Made by a program: the position numbers and the translations under genes. DNA of 46,427 nt from assembly GCA_030037645.1 (NCBI GenBank), contig JASHQI010000153.1, positions 1 through 46,427 on the forward strand. The letters are read 5' to 3'. The stretch is from Xanthobacteraceae bacterium. GTDB taxonomy: Bacteria > Pseudomonadota > Alphaproteobacteria > Rhizobiales > Xanthobacteraceae. The notes below the pieces were generated by a model that saw nothing but the letters and a program-made list of their open reading frames with translations, searched no databases and was not told the origin of the DNA. Each line of letters begins with the position of its first letter. Position 1 is the stretch's first letter. Positions 24,588 to 33,700 of this stretch are shown here, piece by piece.

Positions 24588-25784
24588 TCATCCCAGTTCC
24601 TGACCGACGTCGTACTCATAAAGCCACCCGACCTGGAACGCGGTGTTATCCTCACCGCCAAAGCGCTCACGCAGCGCAAACGTCACGTCGCGCTTGAGCC
24701 GCGCCCAAGGCGAGGCGAGATGATTCTCCTTTGCGCGCGCGCGTGCGCCGAGCACGGCCGCCTTGGCGCGCGGCACGCGCACGCTCTCGTAGATCGAAAG
24801 CGCCGTGGCGAGATTGTCGGGCTGCCGCCCGATCGCCGCTGCGAGGACGTAGGCGTCCTCCAGCGCCATGCCGGCGCCGGTGCCGAGATACGGCAGCATG
24901 GCGTGCGCGGAATCGCCAAGAAGCGTCGACCGGCCGCTGCTCCATCGCTCAAGCGGGTCGCGATCGTACAGTGCCCATTTGTACCAGCGCTCGCTATAGG
25001 GATAGAGGCGGGTGAGCGCGGAGTGCCAGCCGGCATAGGTCGTCATCACCTCCGACACATCGCATTCGCGCGTCCAGGACTCCTCGGTCCACGCATTGCT
25101 GTCGATATGCGCCACGATGTTGAGGAGTTCGCCTCGGCGCACGGGATAGTGCACGACGTGGCCGTGCGGACCCATCCACATGGCGCCATCAATCGTGTTT
25201 ATGTCATGTGGCACCGCGTCCGCGGGTGCCATGCCGCGCCAGCAGATGCAGCCGGTAAAACGCGGGGCATCGGTGCCGAAAAGAGCGTTGCGCACCACCG
25301 AATGAATGCCATCGGCGCCGACCAGGACATCGGCCTCGATTGCACCGCCGTCGGCGAAGCGCGCCACGGCGAGGCGTTCACCGCCTTCGACGCCGACGCA
25401 GCGGGCCCCGAACCGGATCTGCGTTGTCTTGAGCGCGCCCGCCAGCACTTCGAGCAGGTCGGCACGGTGCACCGTCAAATTCGGCGCGCCGAATTTTTTC
25501 TGGAATTCGCCTCGTCGTGTGCGCGAGATGTAGCGGCCGCTCTTCCAATCGCGAATGTTCAAAAAATCCGATTTCGACGAAACCGCATCGACCTCCCGCT
25601 CGACTCCGAGGGCGCGACACGCCTTAACGGCATTGGGCGTGAGATTGAGACCGGCACCAATCTCGCTGAGCGTCGGCGACTGTTCGCAGACGATGGTTTC
25701 GGTGCCGCGCCGCTCCAGCGCCAGCGCCGCGGCCAGTCCGCCGATGCCGCCGCCGATAATGACGATGCGCGGCGCGCGCGTCAT
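24588..25784 (-). CDS. FAD-dependent monooxygenase (salicylate-hydroxylase-like)
   Basis: 398 aa single-component flavoprotein hydroxylase. FAD-binding 'IVIIGGGIGGLAAALALERRG' is at the N-terminus, 'VLVGADGIHSVVR' is the DG motif, and 'GDSAHAMLPYLGTGAGMALED' is the second FAD motif. The layout fits 3-hydroxybenzoate 6-hydroxylase / salicylate hydroxylase-type enzymes that use NAD(P)H and oxygen on aromatic acids. The substrate is not known. No partner gene is next to it on the same strand. Confidence 0.9.
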   Translation of the reverse strand: MTRAPRIVIIGGGIGGLAAALALERRGTETIVCEQSPTLSEIGAGLNLTPNAVKACRALGVEREVDAVSSKSDFLNIRDWKSGRYISRTRRGEFQKKFGAPNLTVHRADLLEVLAGALKTTQIRFGARCVGVEGGERLAVARFADGGAIEADVLVGADGIHSVVRNALFGTDAPRFTGCICWRGMAPADAVPHDINTIDGAMWMGPHGHVVHYPVRRGELLNIVAHIDSNAWTEESWTRECDVSEVMTTYAGWHSALTRLYPYSERWYKWALYDRDPLERWSSGRSTLLGDSAHAMLPYLGTGAGMALEDAYVLAAAIGRQPDNLATALSIYESVRVPRAKAAVLGARARAKENHLASPWARLKRDVTFALRERFGGEDNTAFQVGWLYEYDVGQELG

Positions 25785-25977
25785 GCGTCTCTCCTCTGTG
25801 CCGCCGCCATCATAGACGTCGCCGTTCGCGGCGCTATTAAAGTTAACCCAGGTTCCAAAATCATCTGTTGCGGCGGAGTGCTAGATGTTGCGCACGGCGA
25901 CGCCACGGTCCGCGACACCGCGACGGCGCCGGAATTACACCACCCTTTCATGCTCTCAAGTCGAGAAAAAGATATCA

Positions 25978-26673
25978 ATGTCCGTGGCTCATCGTGCAAA
26001 GCTGGCCAAACGTAAGTTGGCGCACAAGCTGATCGTCAATTACGGGCGCTATATGCCTTACAGCGCAACGATTGATAGACTAAATCGACGACCTTTGCTG
26101 CACCGCTTTATGCAGCGGAACGCCAAAGTACCGTCGTTTTCTTCGCGCGAGGCAATGTGGTCTTTTGTTGCAAATCGATCGTCCGGCGCAATCGACTATT
26201 TGGAGTTTGGCGTCCACCGTGGCCACAGCATCCTCTATTTTGCGAAGCAAAATAAATCCGCAGACAGCAGGTTTTTCGGTTTCGATTGTTTTACCGGCTT
26301 GCCTGAGGACTGGAACAGCGATTACAAGCGCGGTCATTTTGATACCGGCGGCCGGCCACCGAAAACGACCGATCGCCGCGTCAAATTTGCCGCCGGGCTA
26401 TTTCAGGAGACGCTGCCGCAATTCATCGCCGAATTCAGGACGGGCAACAGGATGATCGTGCACGTCGACTGCGATCTTTATTCGTCGGCACTTTATTGCC
26501 TGACCCGGCTGGATCCGGTCATGCCGAATGGCACGATACTGATATTCGATGAATTCGGCGAAGTCCTGCACGAATTTCGTGCGGCCAACGACTACCTTTC
26601 AAGCTACCGGCGGCAGGTCAAGGTGATCTGCTCACACGACAATTTCTACACGATTGCGGCAGAGCTGACCTAA
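25978..26673 (+). CDS. TylF/MycF-like class I methyltransferase
   Basis: 231 aa from the ATG at 25978. 'DYLEFGVHRGHSILYFAK' (SAM motif), 'FFGFDCFTGLPEDW' and 'MIVHVDCDLYSSALYCL' match the macrocin O-methyltransferase (TylF) superfamily, often found with surface-polysaccharide genes. The acceptor is unknown. No partner genes are adjacent. The region from 25785 to 25977 is AT-richer than its surroundings and probably holds the promoter. Confidence 0.8.
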   Translation: MSVAHRAKLAKRKLAHKLIVNYGRYMPYSATIDRLNRRPLLHRFMQRNAKVPSFSSREAMWSFVANRSSGAIDYLEFGVHRGHSILYFAKQNKSADSRFFGFDCFTGLPEDWNSDYKRGHFDTGGRPPKTTDRRVKFAAGLFQETLPQFIAEFRTGNRMIVHVDCDLYSSALYCLTRLDPVMPNGTILIFDEFGEVLHEFRAANDYLSSYRRQVKVICSHDNFYTIAAELT

Positions 26674-26781
26674 TCTCGGAGCTCTGGTTTGGTTGCAACA
26701 GCGAAAGGCCAATGCGCAACTTGACCTCGCTCGCAGCCGCGGCTTCAATCTGGTGCAGGACGCCGCGACCAGGAGAAGAAC

Positions 26782-27633
26782 ATGGCTTTCCGCATCGCCG
26801 TTGTGCAGCCGATTTCGCATCGACCCGGAGAGGCCGAACGCAACGTCGCCGAGGCGGTGCGCGCGGTCGAGCATGCCGCTCATGAAGGGGCTGATTTCGT
26901 CTGCTTTCCGGAGACCTATCCCGGTCCGTCGCGGATGCTGGCGACGTTCGACCCGATCGCGGCCATGGCCGAGGCGGCGGCCACACACAGCATCCATGTC
27001 GTATTCGGCACCATCGAGCCGATCGATCGCAAATCAGCTCATAATCTCATCGTCATGGCCTACCCCGATGGCCGCGTTCCGGCGCGCTACCGGCGCACCC
27101 ACCCCAACGGCCCGTGGATCTACACTGGCGGTCCGATTTGGGAATTCCAGTACGTCGCCGGCAACGATTTTCCGGTATTCGACACGGCGCATGGCAAGGT
27201 TGGACTTGCCATGTGTAGCGAAGTCTACATGCCGGAAGTCGCACGTGCGCTGGCGTTGCGCGGCGCCGAGCTGATCTTCATGCCGGCCGGCGCCGACAAG
27301 CGCCGGCTGTGGGCGACCTGGCGGACGTTGATCTGGGCGCGTGCCATCGAGAATTTGGCGATCGTGGTGACCACGCAAAATCTGTTTCATCACAGCGAGC
27401 GCGGCCTCGCCATGGTGGCGGCGCCGGAGGAAATCATGTTTGAGAGCACGGCAGCCGGCATAAGCGTCGTGGACGTCGATCTCGATCGGGTACGGTACTT
27501 GCGCACCACCCGCGACGAAGTCGGCTCGTCCGAGCGCTGCGCTGCCAAGCAGGGCGTGCTCGGGCGGCAATGGCAGCGCCCCGAACTTTACGAAACCTTC
27601 TATCCGCGGTCGCTGCACGAAGCCGCGGAGTGA
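26782..27633 (+). CDS. Nitrilase-superfamily protein with Arg at the catalytic Lys position
   Basis: 283 aa, with AGGAGAAGAAC before the ATG. The carbon-nitrogen hydrolase fold is clear: catalytic Glu44 in FPETYP and nucleophile Cys145 in 'GLAMCSEVYMPE'. The usual Lys of the E-K-C triad (YRKxH) is Arg105 here (YRRTHP; codon CGC). The conserved WR..iwARAIEN segment is present. The amidase/nitrilase substrate is unknown, and the Arg makes activity uncertain. NudC and PfkB genes follow closely on the same strand. Confidence 0.85.
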   Translation: MAFRIAVVQPISHRPGEAERNVAEAVRAVEHAAHEGADFVCFPETYPGPSRMLATFDPIAAMAEAAATHSIHVVFGTIEPIDRKSAHNLIVMAYPDGRVPARYRRTHPNGPWIYTGGPIWEFQYVAGNDFPVFDTAHGKVGLAMCSEVYMPEVARALALRGAELIFMPAGADKRRLWATWRTLIWARAIENLAIVVTTQNLFHHSERGLAMVAAPEEIMFESTAAGISVVDVDLDRVRYLRTTRDEVGSSERCAAKQGVLGRQWQRPELYETFYPRSLHEAAE

Positions 27634-27651
27634 CCCGGTTTTTTAATCATC

Positions 27652-28605
27652 GTGCCCGACCGCCTCGATCTCGGCCCACACCCGCACCTCGGCTATACGG
27701 CGAGCGCGCTCGACCGTGCCGCAAATCGCCGGGACGAAAGGGCAAAGCTCGCCAAGCTCGCCGAGAGTTCGAATGCCGGATGCTACGTGATGGGCGGCGA
27801 GCTCGTCGTGCTCAGAAATGTGGGCGACGCGCTTGATCCGCTGTTCGCTGCTGCCGATGCGCGCGCGCTCGGCGCCGTGCGCGACGAGGTGTTTCTCGGC
27901 CTGATGCGACAGGCGCCGCGCTTCGGCGTTGGTCTCGATCCAGCATCGATCGAGTCGCTCAAGGCGCGCAACGATCTCAAAATCACCGATTTGCGCACTA
28001 TCGCTGTGCAGGGTCTGGTCGATGCCGGGCATTTGCCGCCGCTTGCCGAAGCGAAGGCGCTGCTCGGCTGGCACGCGCGGCACCGCTTCTGCCCCAATTG
28101 TGGTGCGCCGACGCTGGCGGTGCAGGGCGGTTGGCGGCGTGACTGCCCGAATTGCAAGGCGGAACATTTTCCACGCACCGATCCGGTCGTCATCATGCTG
28201 GCTATCACCGGCGATCGTTGCGTGCTCGGCCGATCGCCGCGGTTCGCCGCCACCATGTGGTCGTGTCTTGCCGGCTTTGCCGAACCTGGCGAAACCATTG
28301 AAGAAGCGGTGCGTCGCGAAGTCCTTGAGGAGACCGGTATCGCATGCGGGCGCGTGAGCTATTTTGCGTCGCAGCCCTGGCCGTTCCCAAGCTCGCTGAT
28401 GATCGGCTGCCATGCCGAGGCATTGAGCGAGAAGATTGTCATCGACCGCAGCGAGATCGAAGACGCGCGCTGGTTCGATCGCGAAGAGTTGGCGCTGATG
28501 CTGGCCCGCCGCCATCCCGACGGGCTGACAACGCCGCCGCCGGTCGCCATCGCCCACCATATCATCCGCAGCTTCGTCGAGGACGGCGGCAATGTCGTTC
28601 TCTGA
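27652..28605 (+). CDS. nudC: NAD+ diphosphatase / NAD-cap decapping enzyme NudC
   Basis: 317 aa, GTG start at 27652, 18 bp after the nitrilase stop. N-terminal NUDIX-like part, then the zinc ribbon (Cys147, Cys150, Cys165, Cys168), then the Nudix box at about 208-229 (GFAEPGETIEEAVRREVLEE). The NudC-specific SQPWPFP is at 240-246. It splits NAD(H) into NMN and AMP and removes NAD caps from RNA. The end overlaps the next gene by 14 bp, so the two are coupled. Confidence 0.95.
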   Translation: MPDRLDLGPHPHLGYTASALDRAANRRDERAKLAKLAESSNAGCYVMGGELVVLRNVGDALDPLFAAADARALGAVRDEVFLGLMRQAPRFGVGLDPASIESLKARNDLKITDLRTIAVQGLVDAGHLPPLAEAKALLGWHARHRFCPNCGAPTLAVQGGWRRDCPNCKAEHFPRTDPVVIMLAITGDRCVLGRSPRFAATMWSCLAGFAEPGETIEEAVRREVLEETGIACGRVSYFASQPWPFPSSLMIGCHAEALSEKIVIDRSEIEDARWFDREELALMLARRHPDGLTTPPPVAIAHHIIRSFVEDGGNVVL

Positions 28606-29638
28606 CGCACGCCTACGCCGCGCAGCACCGCGTATTCTCTGCACCGGCATCATCGTGCTCGATGAGGTGTTTCGAGTCGAAGAATTTCCGCAGCCTGACG
28701 GCAAGGTCCAGGCGGAAGGTTTCTTTGTCGTCAACGGCGGCTGTGCGGCCAATGCGGCGGTCGCCATCGCCAGGCTCGGCGGCGACGCCGCGCTGGCCGG
28801 TCCGATGGGTGGTCCAACCGGCGCGGATTCCAATGGCGACATCGTGCTCCACGCGCTCAAGCACGAGAAGGTCGACTGCGCGGCCTGCCAGCGGGTCGAT
28901 GGATTTGCCACGGCGCTGTCGGCAATTTTCATCAACAAGCGCGGCGACAGAATGATCGTGACTTATCGCGATGAGCGGATTGCCGCCGTGGTGCCGACCG
29001 ATCCCGACAGCGTCGTCGCCTCGGCCGGCATGGTCTTGGCCGATAATCGCTACCCGGTTTTCGTCGAGCCAATCTGTGCCGCGGCGCGACGCCGTGGCCT
29101 GCCGGTCATCATCGATGGCGACCGGCCGACGGTCGAGGATGATCCGCTTTTTCGGTTGGCCACGCACATTATTTTCTCCTCGGAGTGCCTGCGCGAAACC
29201 ACCGGCACCAGCGATCTGGAGGATGGGTTACGGCGCATTGCCCGCCACACCGACGCTTTTCTCGCCGTAAGCAATGGACCGGATCCGATCGTCTACGTCG
29301 AGGATCGCACGCTTCGCCGATTGCCGGTGTTCAAGATTGCCGCGATCGACACGCTCGGCGCCGGCGATGCGCTGCATGGCGGATTTGCCTTCGCGCTTGC
29401 TGAAGGGAAAAGCGAAGTCGAAGCCATGCGTTTCGGCGCTGCGGTCGCCGGAATCAAGTGTACGCGGTTGGGAGGTTCCGCCGGCGCGCCGACACGGGCG
29501 GAGGTGCAGGCATTTTTCGACAACCTTGATCCGGTTTCCGCTCAACCTCGCGCCGACCTGAACCGCGCTGCCAAGTCGCCGATGACGCGGGGAGGAGTAA
29601 CCGACGATGGCGCCGGCGGACCCCTTGATTTAGCATAA
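28592..29638 (+). CDS. PfkB-family sugar kinase
   Basis: 348 aa ribokinase-like kinase. The N-terminal glycine motif 'NGGCAANAAVAIARLGGDAAL' binds the sugar side, and the C-terminal 'DTLGAGDALHGGFAFAL' is the PfkB signature with the catalytic Asp. The specific sugar is unknown. It overlaps nudC by 14 bp, so co-expression is expected. The last roughly 30 residues are Arg/Gly-rich and may be disordered. Confidence 0.9.
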   Translation: MSFSDARLRRAAPRILCTGIIVLDEVFRVEEFPQPDGKVQAEGFFVVNGGCAANAAVAIARLGGDAALAGPMGGPTGADSNGDIVLHALKHEKVDCAACQRVDGFATALSAIFINKRGDRMIVTYRDERIAAVVPTDPDSVVASAGMVLADNRYPVFVEPICAAARRRGLPVIIDGDRPTVEDDPLFRLATHIIFSSECLRETTGTSDLEDGLRRIARHTDAFLAVSNGPDPIVYVEDRTLRRLPVFKIAAIDTLGAGDALHGGFAFALAEGKSEVEAMRFGAAVAGIKCTRLGGSAGAPTRAEVQAFFDNLDPVSAQPRADLNRAAKSPMTRGGVTDDGAGGPLDLA

Positions 29639-29688
29639 TTTTCTATGATAAAGGGCCGTAACCCACAAAATTAGAAGACTATATCCAA

Positions 29689-30150
29689 ATGGATGCGATT
29701 GATCGAAAAATTCTTGCTGTCCTACAGGTGAACGCCGCGCTGTCTGTAGCCGAGATCGGCTCCCGCGTCGGCCTGTCGTCGACACCCTGCTGGAAGCGCA
29801 TCCAGCGCCTGGAGGCCGACGGCGTCATCATCAGGCGCGTGGCGCTGGTCGATCAGGATCACGTCGGGCTTGGCGTTACCGTGTTCGTTTCGATCGAGAC
29901 TGGCGACCATTCGCAGGAATGGCTTGATCATTTTGCCAAGGTTGTTGGCGCTATGCCCGAAGTGATGGAGTTCTATCGTATGGCCGGCGATGTTGACTAC
30001 ATGCTGCGCGTAGTGGTGACTGACATCGCCGGCTATGACGGCTTCTACAAGCGTCTGATCGCCGCAGTGCCGCTGAAGAACGTCACCTCGCGTTTCGCCA
30101 TGGAGAAGATCAAGTCGACGACGGCACTGCCTATTCCGGAAATCAAATAA
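29689..30150 (+). CDS. Lrp/AsnC-family transcriptional regulator
   Basis: 153 aa. N-terminal winged helix ('DRKILAVLQVNAALSVAEIGSRVGLSSTPCWKRIQRLEADGVI') then the RAM ligand domain ('MPEVMEFYRMAGDVDYMLRVV'). Typical size. It follows the kinase by 50 bp. Ligand and targets are unknown. It is convergent with the pilus gene at 30228. Confidence 0.93.
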   Translation: MDAIDRKILAVLQVNAALSVAEIGSRVGLSSTPCWKRIQRLEADGVIIRRVALVDQDHVGLGVTVFVSIETGDHSQEWLDHFAKVVGAMPEVMEFYRMAGDVDYMLRVVVTDIAGYDGFYKRLIAAVPLKNVTSRFAMEKIKSTTALPIPEIK

Positions 30151-30227
30151 CGAACGACAGACGATCGTGGCTGTGGCCGCCCGATCTCTGTATCCGTCCG
30201 TTGCCGTCTATCCTCTGTCTTATGATA

Positions 30228-30803
30228 TCACGAGGTACGCGCAATCGAGCTCGATTGGCGCGGTTCCACGTAAATCTGATCGCTCAGCGTCAAGGTGCCG
30301 GTCACGACATAGCCGTAGGTCGGGTTGTAGCTGTACGACGCCTCGCCGAGGATCAGGTATGTGTTTGGCACGGCAAGCGATGCCGGGATGGTGACGACCT
30401 CGCCGACTGGGCGGGCAGTGCCGTTGAGCGTGTCGCTCCAGACGACCGAAGCCTGGCCTTGTGCGTTCACTGACAGTTCCGAAACGACCACTTGAAGATC
30501 GGCCGCCGCATAGGGTGCGATGATATCGGACGACGCATTGAGAATATTCGACATGTCCGAGTTGGCAATGCTGGTGTATTGGCTGGATAGATCGGCGACC
30601 GCCCGCGCGGTCAATGTCACTTTACGTTGCACCGCCACACCGGTCGTGACTTCATAGCTGCCGAGATAGAGCGTCAGCATCACCGGCAACAACAGAGAAA
30701 ATTCAAGCGCGGCGAGGCCGTTGCGCTCCCGAGCAAAATGCGTGAGCGAATCGATCGCCCGTCGGGCCAGTGCGAGCGTCGCCTTCGTCACCGCAATAGT
30801 CAT
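30228..30803 (-). CDS. TadG-like minor pilin / pilus assembly protein
   Basis: 191 aa from the ATG at 30803. The prepilin-like N-terminus 'RNGLAALEFSLLLPVMLTLYLGSYE' has Glu at +5 after the expected cleavage and one hydrophobic helix. The rest is a beta-rich exported domain. It belongs to the TadE/TadF/TadG group of Flp pilus biogenesis. The gene follows the TadE-like gene by 11 bp. There is no von Willebrand domain, so it is not the long TadG form. Confidence 0.8.
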   Translation of the reverse strand: MTIAVTKATLALARRAIDSLTHFARERNGLAALEFSLLLPVMLTLYLGSYEVTTGVAVQRKVTLTARAVADLSSQYTSIANSDMSNILNASSDIIAPYAAADLQVVVSELSVNAQGQASVVWSDTLNGTARPVGEVVTIPASLAVPNTYLILGEASYSYNPTYGYVVTGTLTLSDQIYVEPRQSSSIARTS

Positions 30804-30814
30804 GGCGCGTTCCC

Positions 30815-31390
30815 TCAAGTCGCTGCGTAAGGTTCGTTCTTGAATACGGAAGTGGCGGTGAGCAGGTTAAGGCCGCCGTTCAGGTTGCTCAGATTGAAGC
30901 CGAGCAGATTGACGTAGACCGGATACTGGTAATAGAGGCGGACCACCACGATGTCGCCCGGTCCACCAGGATTGTATCCCAGGCTCGCGCTATCGAAGAC
31001 GCCGTTGGTGATCGGCATGCCGAGATTCGCCGCGGCGAACGATGAATAGGTCTCGACGTCGATATAGAGGCCGCTCTGGCAGTTAAAGATACCCGTGATC
31101 GCGTTGCACACCTGCTGTTTGAACTGTGCCGCGGTCCAGCCTTGGGTTTGCGCCTGCCCGGTCAGGATGAGGCGTCCCGCGGTGGCGGCGGCAGTCTCAA
31201 GCGTCTGGCCGGCGAAGAACATGATTCCGGTCTGCATGATGGCAAAGATCAAGGCGATGAACGGCGCCGCGAGCAGGCCGAATTCGAGAGTGGTCGACGC
31301 TCGACGTTGCGACACAAATCGGTGCATCAGTGGTGACGCCAGTAGTCGGACCGTATGCGCCGATAGCGTCGACTTCAGAGGATCGAACAT
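30815..31390 (-). CDS. TadE-like minor pilin
   Basis: 191 aa from the ATG at 31390 with GAGG upstream; the frame is open another 20 codons without a ribosome site. 'RRASTTLEFGLLAAPFIALIFAIMQTGIMFF' is the TadE-like prepilin segment. Cys residues later in the chain (QQVCNAITGIFNCQSG) may form a disulfide in the periplasm. It is first in a two-gene operon with the TadG-like gene. Confidence 0.8.
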   Translation of the reverse strand: MFDPLKSTLSAHTVRLLASPLMHRFVSQRRASTTLEFGLLAAPFIALIFAIMQTGIMFFAGQTLETAAATAGRLILTGQAQTQGWTAAQFKQQVCNAITGIFNCQSGLYIDVETYSSFAAANLGMPITNGVFDSASLGYNPGGPGDIVVVRLYYQYPVYVNLLGFNLSNLNGGLNLLTATSVFKNEPYAAT

Positions 31391-31558
31391 GGCCAGCCTC
31401 GCCCAGGGAACATCGCGCGCCGGCGCGAGCCCACGATCGAGGATTATCAAGCACCAGTTGGCAGTTTGTTGCCGAGATTGTCGAGAACGGCGGGTCTGGC
31501 TTTAGGTTTTGTCAACCGCGCGATGCGGATGGGCCGGTGACCGGCGCTGCGGCCCGGC

Positions 31559-32083
31559 TCAGTGCCCGACGCCCGATCCGGCGGCCGCGGCCTGCGTATC
31601 GCGGGTTTGGGTTTGGTCGAGCGTGTTCTTGAAGAAGTCGATGTATTGCCCGGTGTCTCGGTCGAAGTCGTCCTTACCGGTATCGCCCAACGTGATGCGC
31701 GGTGCGCAATCGGGTGCGCAGCTATAGGTTTGGCGGGTAATGCCGCGATAGACCACGACGGTGGGGTCGATCGGTCCCATCACCTCGACGGTCTTCTCCA
31801 TCAGGACCGCTCCGCTCTTATCCATAACGATGATGTTGGTTGCGCCATAGCCCTTGCCGGTGACAACGGCGATGCCGCCGGGCTGGATCGAGAGGTCGGC
31901 AATGAGCGGATCACCGATCACCACGGTTGTCGCCCGATCGGGAAGCTTGAGGATCCTGGCTTCATCGAGATTGACAGGAATCGAGTTGGCGGCGAATGCC
32001 GGTGCGGCGAGGCAGGTGAGCAAAAAGGCGCCTGCGAGCCATGTCCTCCGCCCTGCAAGACCTCGCAGGCACAACGCCGTCAT
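31559..32083 (-). CDS. Stand-alone pilus-assembly N-domain protein (secretin N-domain type)
   Basis: 174 aa from the ATG at 32083 (GGAGAG upstream). Signal peptide (cut near AFA-AN), then the T2SS-T3SS_pil_N-type domain ('VNLDEARILKLPDRATTVVIGDPLIADLSIQPGGIAVVTGKGYGATNIIVMDKSGAVLMEKTVEV'), which resembles the first domain of CpaC encoded at 35287. The C-terminal part contains a Cys pair ('SCAPDC') and a polar tail. Probably a periplasmic part of the pilus machine that works with the secretin. Confidence 0.8.
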   Translation of the reverse strand: MTALCLRGLAGRRTWLAGAFLLTCLAAPAFAANSIPVNLDEARILKLPDRATTVVIGDPLIADLSIQPGGIAVVTGKGYGATNIIVMDKSGAVLMEKTVEVMGPIDPTVVVYRGITRQTYSCAPDCAPRITLGDTGKDDFDRDTGQYIDFFKNTLDQTQTRDTQAAAAGSGVGH

Positions 32084-32254
32084 CGATACTCTCCGAAACG
32101 CTATGCGGACTCGAAACCACATCGGCCATACGCCGACAGTGCCAATTAACTGCAAATGAGTGAATGAAGTGCAAATCGCGGCATCGGCGCGGAGCCGCTG
32201 CGCGGTCACGGTTACTTAACGATGGCGGCAAAATCGGTATCGGGGCTGCACCCG

Positions 32255-33130
32255 TTACTGCGTAAACGGATGCACGAGCTGTCCGGTGAAGCTCGTCGGA
32301 TAGGGACGATCGGCGATCCCGTAATTGTCGGGAAGCTGGCCGGCCGGCATATAGAACGTGCCGAACAGAATATCGAGCACGGGAAACGTCGCTGCAAAAT
32401 TCTTCTCTCCGCCGCGATCTGCAGCCGTGTGGTGCCAGCGGTGGAAGACCGGCGTGCCGATCACATATTTGAACGGACCGAGTGTCCAGTCGAGATTGGC
32501 ATGCACGAATGCCGAATGGGCGACGATAAGCGGCCCGAGCACGATAAACACGGTGGGGGAGATGCCGGCGAGCAGCATGACGACGTCGGCGAGCACGCTA
32601 CCGAGAAACAGATTGACCGGATGGAAGCGCGCCGCCGAGATCCATTCCAATTCTTCGGACGAGTGATGCACGGCGTGGTACTTCCACATTTTCGCGCTGT
32701 GGAAGAAGCGGTGAGTCCAATAGAGAATGATGTCCTGACCGATAAGAAAGACGATCATTTGCACGACAAGCGGCAGCGTGGCGAGAGGCCCGTGCCCGTG
32801 CTCATAAAACGCGATCAGACCGTTCGCGGTGGTAACTTGAAACAGCGCTGCGGCGCCGATAACGAGGAGACCGATGCGCAAGTAACGCGTGATCACGGGG
32901 ATGAGGAGCCAATAACAGAGGTCCGTCACGAGATCGCGCTTATGCCACCATGCGCGCCCGGGATTGCAGGCGCAGAACGACGTGAGAATCGTGAAGACGG
33001 CTGCCAGCCCGATCGTGATCGGCACGCCTTTCATAAATGTCTGCCCGACGCTGACAATGAAGGCGAGCAGTTCCCGCGTCGCGCCGGAGGCTGCGACTTG
33101 AGGAGCGCTTTGCACGATGTCGACAACCAT
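32255..33130 (-). CDS. Sterol desaturase / fatty acid hydroxylase-family membrane enzyme
   Basis: 291 aa di-iron membrane oxygenase. Histidine boxes HRFFH (140-144), HAVHH (152-156) and HRWHH (230-234), with further 'HSAFVH' near 205-210. About five hydrophobic segments. Such enzymes hydroxylate or desaturate lipids, including hopanoid, carotenoid or fatty acyl chains. The lipid substrate is unknown. The gene sits inside the pilus locus with no obvious functional tie. Confidence 0.88.
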   Translation of the reverse strand: MVVDIVQSAPQVAASGATRELLAFIVSVGQTFMKGVPITIGLAAVFTILTSFCACNPGRAWWHKRDLVTDLCYWLLIPVITRYLRIGLLVIGAAALFQVTTANGLIAFYEHGHGPLATLPLVVQMIVFLIGQDIILYWTHRFFHSAKMWKYHAVHHSSEELEWISAARFHPVNLFLGSVLADVVMLLAGISPTVFIVLGPLIVAHSAFVHANLDWTLGPFKYVIGTPVFHRWHHTAADRGGEKNFAATFPVLDILFGTFYMPAGQLPDNYGIADRPYPTSFTGQLVHPFTQ

Positions 33131-33509
33131 GACAGACAGCTTTCGCCGAACCGATCCGCGTTGTTTTCGTGGTTTGGCAGGTGGTATCGGCGAAGCCTCT
33201 TAAAAGGCCGTGAACTTCACGCTTGTCGGTTAATCGCCGTGCATGCGCCGGCGACGTGCCCATGGGCTGGCGCCGATTGCGGTGTTTTCTACTGTCCCGT
33301 GAATGGGCGGCGGTCGTTTGATAAAAATATTTTCTTCATGAAAGCATACTGTTAACTACATTGTGCAACAGCCAGTAGATTTCGCGTTTCATCGATTGGT
33401 TTAACCCCATCGAAATTTCTCAACGATAGCTTCCGGCACGATCCAAACGGCCGGGCAAAACGGTCACTGGGTCACGCTCAGACAGCCACGTGGACCTAAG
33501 GAGCCAACT
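33131..33509. other. Long AT-rich leader/promoter region of flp
   Basis: About 380 bp between divergent genes. An AT-rich island (about 33317-33420) holds TTAAC at 33352-33356 and TTAACC at 33401-33406, half-sites of the CtrA motif, but no full TTAA-N7-TTAA. No gene is seen. The promoters of flp and of the sterol-desaturase gene must lie here. Confidence 0.5.
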
Positions 33510-33674
33510 ATGAAGACCCTCTTTTCGCGTTTCGTGAAGGACGAGTCGGGCGCCACGGCCATTGAATACGGTCTCATCGCGGCCGGCATCTCGGTTGCGA
33601 TCATTGCCGTTGTCCAGGGCCTCGGCACCAAGCTGAACACCACGTTCAGCAGCGTTTCCAGCGCCCTCGAGTAA
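33510..33674 (+). CDS. flp: Flp/Fap-type major pilin
   Basis: 54 aa. TAAGGAG lies 6 nt before the ATG at 33510. The Flp signature is 'DESGATAIEYGLIAAGISVAII': CpaA should cut after the Gly and leave Ala at +1, with Glu +5 and Tyr +6. One hydrophobic helix forms the fibre core. It has its own terminator, so it can be made in excess over the assembly proteins. Confidence 0.95.
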   Translation: MKTLFSRFVKDESGATAIEYGLIAAGISVAIIAVVQGLGTKLNTTFSSVSSALE

Positions 33675-33700
33675 GCGCTTCCTTCGCTGTGCTACGAGAG

